Source of the DNA: Alphaproteobacteria bacterium
Lineage (GTDB): Bacteria > Pseudomonadota > Alphaproteobacteria > RF32 > CAG-239
Direction: 5' to 3'
DNA: 9,388 nt
Assembly: GCA_003542415.1 (NCBI GenBank)
Contig: DPKR01000014.1
Location: forward strand, 1 to 9,388
Shown here piece after piece: positions 6,172-9,388 of this stretch. Positions within the stretch are counted from its first letter, which is position 1. Every line of letters starts with the position of its first letter. The notes under the pieces are model-generated. The model had not been told where the DNA came from, searched no databases, and saw only the letters and a list, made by a program, of their open reading frames with translations. Made by a program: the position numbers and the translations under genes.

Positions 6172-7383
6172 TTAGCACTCTGTGACGTTGTTGTTTTTAA
6201 CCTCAAAAAACTGAGCGTCGTTTTTTAAGATTTTGAAAGCTTGCCTGTCTGTTGAGGTAATGAATGCTTGCAAATTCAAATCGCGAATTTTGCATAAAAG
6301 CGCATCGCGCTTCATATCATCTAAGTGTGTGGTCACCTCATCTAAGAGCAAAACAGGCGCAAAGCCTTTGTCTAAGAGTTGGCACTTTGTTTGTGCCAAA
6401 ATAATGCTGACAAGCAGCGATTTTTGTTCGCCCGTTGAGCAAAGTTCGGCCGGCATATTTTTCTTTTTGAAATAAACCTTAAAGTCTGTTCGGTTTACCC
6501 CTTCAATCGAATCGTTTTCCAAAACATTTTTTCGGTTTTGGTAAAGACTGTTTAAATAATAGTCTTCAACGTCAATAGCAGGATGAGTGTCAAGCATTTG
6601 CTCAATTTTACCGTCAAGCTCGAGTTTTAAATTTGGAAAAATGTCATCCGGTTCTTTTTCAATAAAGGTGTTCAGCCGTGCAATAATCTCGCGACGTGCC
6701 GCTGCAATTGAAACGCCGATGGCAGCCATTTGTTCTTCTAAACTCAATAGCCAAGAATTATCTTTAACGCCGTTTTTGATGAGACGATACCACTCTTTAT
6801 AAAGGTGTTCAAAATTTGAAGTTCGTTTGGCATGTTCCAAATCGAAAGTATAGACAATACGGTCTAAAAAGCTACGTCTTGGTTGTAGACCGCCCAAAAA
6901 AATGCGATCCATCTGCGGGGTGACCCAAATAGCGGATAAATATTTTCCGAGCTCGGCCTGAGTTGAAACTTTTTGCCCGTCGATTTGCACAATTCGGCGT
7001 TCAAAAGTGTGCCATTCTTCATCATTTTCTTTCAAATTTTTTTGCGCTGCGGTTGCAAGCGTATATTCTTCGCCGTTTTTGATGATGTTGGCAGAAACAG
7101 TCCAAGAAAAGTTTTTGTTTTCACGGTATCCCGCGTCAATAGCGGCAGGGGTGAGGCGTTTGACATCTGCCATTTTGGCAGATCTTAAACCTCTGCCCGG
7201 TGTTAAAAATGAAATGGCTTCTAAAATGTTTGTCTTTCCGGTTCCGTTTTCGCCGGTGATAATGATAGGGCAAATCTCGGGTTCGAGCCTTAATGAAGCA
7301 TAATTTCTAAAGTCAGTTAAAGTCAGGCGCACAACGCCTGACTTTTCCTTGACAACTTCTGAAATCTGATATGCCGCCATCAT
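6172..7383 (-). CDS. recF: DNA replication and repair protein RecF
   Basis: RecF is an SMC/ABC-like ATPase that acts with RecO and RecR to load RecA at single-strand gaps and stalled forks. The 403-residue protein has RLTLTDFRNYASLRLEPE near the N-terminus (about 19-36), Walker A GENGTGKT (44-51), the ABC signature STGEQKSLL (316-324) and Walker B LLLDEVTTHLD (345-355). This is the complete set of ATP-binding motifs in the expected order. It is slightly longer than the usual 360-380 residues, mostly through a short N-terminal lead. The start is ATG 7383; the next codon is also ATG (7380), so either could be used. It begins 3 bases after the dnaN stop with no clear ribosome binding site, which points to translational coupling to dnaN. 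The dnaN-recF order is the conserved bacterial arrangement. The gene ends toward the comM unit, with the palindrome between them. Confidence 0.95.
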   Translation of the reverse strand: MMAAYQISEVVKEKSGVVRLTLTDFRNYASLRLEPEICPIIITGENGTGKTNILEAISFLTPGRGLRSAKMADVKRLTPAAIDAGYRENKNFSWTVSANIIKNGEEYTLATAAQKNLKENDEEWHTFERRIVQIDGQKVSTQAELGKYLSAIWVTPQMDRIFLGGLQPRRSFLDRIVYTFDLEHAKRTSNFEHLYKEWYRLIKNGVKDNSWLLSLEEQMAAIGVSIAAARREIIARLNTFIEKEPDDIFPNLKLELDGKIEQMLDTHPAIDVEDYYLNSLYQNRKNVLENDSIEGVNRTDFKVYFKKKNMPAELCSTGEQKSLLVSIILAQTKCQLLDKGFAPVLLLDEVTTHLDDMKRDALLCKIRDLNLQAFITSTDRQAFKILKNDAQFFEVKNNNVTEC

Positions 7384-7386
7384 CTT

Positions 7387-8505
7387 TTATACGCGCATCG
7401 GCATCAAAACATAAATGGCAGATGAATCAGATGTGTCGCGCACAATAGACGGCGACGAACTGTCGGAGAATGTGAGTTCAACATTATCTCCTTTAATAAC
7501 AGACAAAATATCAAGCAAATATCTGAAGTTGTAACCAACTTCTAAAGCATCCGAATCGTATGTTGCCTCTAACTCTTCCAAAGCACTTCCCAAATCAGGA
7601 CTTGAGGTTGTGATTACAAGGTGGTTTTTCGAGGTGATAAGTTTGATGGCGCGTGTGCGCTCTGCAACAACAGACACGCGGTCAACGGCCGTTGAAAGCT
7701 CTTTGGCCGAAAGTTGCAAAATTTTGTTGTTGCTTGTCGGAATAACGCGTTCATAATCCGGATATGTGCCGTCGATCAGTTTAGATGTTAAAGTAACATC
7801 TTTTAAGACAAAGCGGATTTTGTTTTCGGAAAGCGAAAGAGCAATACTTTCCGTTGAGCTGTCATCTAAAAGTTTTCTGATTTCGGCAACTGTTTTGCGC
7901 GGAATAATCACTCCGTTCATTTTTTCAGCACCCTCGGGCAAGGGAGCTTCAACACAAGCTAAACGGTGTCCGTCTGTTGCAACAACACGCAGAACCTTTG
8001 TTTCTCCTTCTGTTTTGGCGTGAACATACAGGCCGTTTAAGTAGTATCTTGTTTCTTCCGTTGAGGCTGCAAATTGTGTGCGATCAATCACATCTTTCAA
8101 ATCTTCTTTTGTCATGTTGAAGTTGATTGGCAATTTGTCCCCCGAAATAACCGGAAAATCTTCAACGGCAATGGTCGGAAGCGAAAATTTTGAGCGATTT
8201 GATGCAATAGAGAGCTGGCCTTTTTCATCAGGGAAGGTGAGCTCAACCTCTGCACCGTCGCTTAACTTACGCACAATGTCATAAAGCATATGAGCAGGAG
8301 CCGTCGTTGCGCCTGTTTCTGTTATTTTGGCATCTGTAATTTCTGTGATTTCCGTGTCCATATCAGTTGCCTTAAAACTGATCGAATCGGCCAAAGCTTC
8401 TATACGGACATTTGATAAAACCGGAATTGTGTTTCTTTTCTCAACAATGCTTTGCATGTGGCTGAGTGTTTTTAATAATGTTGCTCTTTCAATCGTAAAT
8501 TTCAT
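7387..8505 (-). CDS. dnaN: DNA polymerase III beta subunit (sliding clamp)
   Basis: DnaN forms the dimeric ring that tethers the replicative polymerase to DNA and serves as a docking site for repair and lagging-strand enzymes. At 372 residues it has the usual length of about 366-375. The N-terminus MKFTIERATLLKTL, followed by VEKRNTIPVLSNVRIEA (22-38), and the C-terminus IYVLMPMRV are characteristic. Internal landmarks include VATDGHRLACVEAPLPEG in the second domain and LIDGTYPDYERVIP before the third. ATG 8505 is the clear start: AAGG lies about 10 bases upstream. dnaA is not adjacent within this window; two small unrecognised genes lie upstream, beyond a strong terminator, so dnaN should have its own promoter in 8506-8598. 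recF follows by 3 bases. Confidence 0.97.
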   Translation of the reverse strand: MKFTIERATLLKTLSHMQSIVEKRNTIPVLSNVRIEALADSISFKATDMDTEITEITDAKITETGATTAPAHMLYDIVRKLSDGAEVELTFPDEKGQLSIASNRSKFSLPTIAVEDFPVISGDKLPINFNMTKEDLKDVIDRTQFAASTEETRYYLNGLYVHAKTEGETKVLRVVATDGHRLACVEAPLPEGAEKMNGVIIPRKTVAEIRKLLDDSSTESIALSLSENKIRFVLKDVTLTSKLIDGTYPDYERVIPTSNNKILQLSAKELSTAVDRVSVVAERTRAIKLITSKNHLVITTSSPDLGSALEELEATYDSDALEVGYNFRYLLDILSVIKGDNVELTFSDSSSPSIVRDTSDSSAIYVLMPMRV

Positions 8506-8546
8506 TTTTAAATGACCTTAAAAAAGTTATGTAACTGCTTTTTAAA
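8502..8546 (-). promoter_or_regulatory. Paired small dyads over the dnaN leader and start codon
   Basis: TCATTT-TT-AAATGA (8502-8515) is a perfect 6+6 dyad that includes the dnaN start codon. Just upstream, AGTTA-TG-TAACT (8525-8536) is a perfect 5+5 dyad flanked by A- and T-runs that lengthen it imperfectly (about 8518-8546). In the mRNA these could form weak hairpins around the AAGG ribosome binding site. Both are A/U-rich and may be chance. No convincing -35/-10 pair was found for dnaN, although TATAAA occurs upstream at about 8561-8566 on the minus strand. Confidence 0.25.
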
Positions 8547-8598
8547 TATCACATTTCCTTTATAGCTTAAATCAAAAAAAAAGTCGTCCACAGGTTTT

Positions 8599-8635
8599 TA
8601 AAAATAAAAACCCCTCCTTTAGAATAAGGGAGGGG
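8599..8635 (-). terminator. Strong intrinsic terminator after the two small genes
   Basis: Read leftward, CCCCTCCC-TT pairs with AAGGAGGGG around a 5-base loop (8611-8635; 10 bp including one G-T pair), then TTTTTATTTTT follows (8610-8600). This is a classic GC-rich stem plus T-run for the minus-strand genes ending at 8673. It isolates dnaN transcription from the genes upstream. Confidence 0.9.
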
Positions 8636-8672
8636 AAACAGTGAAATAGTTTTTTTTCAAGGAGCCTCATTT

Positions 8673-8870
8673 CTAGCGCACGGGTGGCGTAGGGCTCCGG
8701 CGTGAAAGTGTTTTGTTGTGCCGTCTCAAGCTTTCAAGGGCTTCGTCGGCCACCTCAATGGCGTATTGACGCGGCAATTGAGGCTTTCTCTCAGGCTTTT
8801 TCGGGCCTGTATCCGCCGCAATCAAAGCCAAACCTGTGACTATGAGTGCAGAGATTAATAATTCTTTCAT
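8673..8870 (-). CDS. Small exported or membrane-anchored protein, unknown function
   Basis: A 65-residue protein with an N-terminal hydrophobic segment (about residues 3-19, LLISALIVTGLALIAA) that could be a signal peptide cleaved near IAA|DT or a membrane anchor. The rest is basic and proline-rich (TGPKKPERKPQLPR at 21-34), then a short likely helix (AIEVADEALESLRR) and a tail SRRSPTPPVR. I recognise no family. It begins 15 bases after the stop of the 130-residue gene, with no clear ribosome binding site, and ends 38 bases before a strong terminator. The position between a co-directional neighbour and a terminator supports it as a real gene, but its small size leaves some doubt. Confidence 0.6.
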   Translation of the reverse strand: MKELLISALIVTGLALIAADTGPKKPERKPQLPRQYAIEVADEALESLRRHNKTLSRRSPTPPVR

Positions 8871-8885
8871 ATAGAAGATTTTTTG

Positions 8886-9278
8886 TTATTCTTCTACCTT
8901 GACCGCCTTGCGTGTGCGCGGTTTGGGATAAACCGGCTTGTAGCGCGGCATATCGTTCATTGTATCCTCGAGGATGTACTTGACATTGTCAATCTCGAAA
9001 GACTCGCCGACGTTTTTCGAAGATGAAACGGCAGCCCCTTCAACCAAAGCGTATTTTTTGCGCTTGATGAAGAAAACGGCCTGTTTGCCACCTTCGCACT
9101 CCCTAACGGCTGCGATGAAGGGGATGTTTTGAGGAAAGTGATGAACCTTCTCACTTAAGGACATCCGAACCAATCTGCAGTTGGAAACTGCTTTTGTGCC
9201 GTTTTGAGCGATGAAATCGCCGAGTTTTTCGTTGAGTACGATTGCGTTTACGTTCTCGAGAGATGCTGTCTTTACCAT
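8886..9278 (-). CDS. Conserved-looking hypothetical protein of 130 residues
   Basis: I do not recognise this protein. It has no signal peptide or membrane segment. The sequence alternates short hydrophobic strands with charged turns (FIAAVRECEGG, QAVFFIKRKKYALVEGAAV, ESFEIDNVKYILED), suggesting a small beta-rich cytoplasmic domain of about 110 residues. It ends in a basic proline-rich tail, YKPVYPKPRTRKAVKVEE. Two cysteines (residues 34 and 61) are present without a metal-binding pattern. A purine stretch, AGAAAGAAA, precedes the ATG at 9278, and a sigma-70-like promoter lies at 9329-9357. It is the first gene of a two-gene unit closed by a terminator at 8599-8635, upstream of dnaN. Confidence 0.7.
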   Translation of the reverse strand: MVKTASLENVNAIVLNEKLGDFIAQNGTKAVSNCRLVRMSLSEKVHHFPQNIPFIAAVRECEGGKQAVFFIKRKKYALVEGAAVSSSKNVGESFEIDNVKYILEDTMNDMPRYKPVYPKPRTRKAVKVEE

Positions 9279-9328
9279 AATTTTTCTTTCTTTTTATTGT
9301 TAAACATAAATATTTTCACTGAGCCTTT

Positions 9329-9357
9329 ATTAAAGCACATTTTTTGACTTCTTGCAA
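9329..9357 (-). promoter_or_regulatory. Predicted sigma-70-type promoter for the two small genes
   Basis: On the minus strand, TTGCAA (9357-9352; 4 of 6 to TTGACA) and TTTAAT (9334-9329; 5 of 6 to TATAAT) are separated by exactly 17 bases. The start would fall near 9322, giving a leader of about 45 bases before ATG 9278. The -35 lies within the 8-base palindrome CTTGCAAG (9351-9358), which might be an operator. Confidence 0.5.
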
Positions 9358-9388
9358 GCAAAAAATTTTAAAATTTTAAAGGGCTCGG

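Noticed and set aside
8584..8592. TCGTCCACA upstream of dnaN as a DnaA box
   Set aside because: It has two mismatches to TTATCCACA at usually conserved positions and no second box nearby.
9321..9388. GAGCC...GGCTC-type complementarity at the right edge as a terminator of an upstream gene
   Set aside because: The arms are only about 5 bp and some 50 bases apart, with a promoter between them; the window ends before this can be judged.

Overview
This window looks like a chromosomal segment of an AT-leaning alphaproteobacterium. The main support is DnaB, which carries the long charged insert before the arginine-finger motif (about residues 413-450) that I associate with alphaproteobacterial replicative helicases. 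The dnaN-recF pair and the YcgN-family protein fit the same group. The lineage is probably uncultured and possibly host-associated, but that is an inference: no rRNA or marker tree is available here.

Layout from left to right. Positions 1-1701, minus strand: dnaB, followed after 2 bases by a window-truncated YcgN/UPF0260-family gene that begins with TTG at 226. Positions 1702-1899: a divergent intergenic region with two abutting DnaA-box-like 9-mers and a run of nearly pure A/T. Positions 1900-6005, plus strand: a tightly packed three-gene unit of a small lipoprotein, a ComM/YifB-type AAA+ ATPase, and a 744-residue exported protein. That last protein has 15-residue CxxC repeats and a trypsin-like domain in which all three catalytic positions appear to be replaced. 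Positions 6006-6171: a convergent intergenic region holding a 125-base imperfect palindrome whose centre acts as an intrinsic terminator. Positions 6172-8505, minus strand: dnaN then recF, 3 bases apart. Positions 8506-8672: the dnaN leader, with small dyads, and a strong leftward terminator. Positions 8673-9278, minus strand: two small unrecognised genes, preceded by a good sigma-70-like promoter at 9329-9357.

The recognisable genes concern DNA replication and recombination: helicase, sliding clamp, gap-repair loader and transformation/branch-migration helicase. The exported genes beside comM look like cell-envelope genes and are probably co-transcribed with it rather than functionally tied to it. 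The most unusual items are the 744-residue CxxC-repeat pseudoprotease, the long palindrome after it, the DnaA-box pair in front of dnaB, and the two orphan genes upstream of dnaN. No mobile element, CRISPR array, tRNA or rRNA was seen, and no gene-free stretch exceeds 300 bases.
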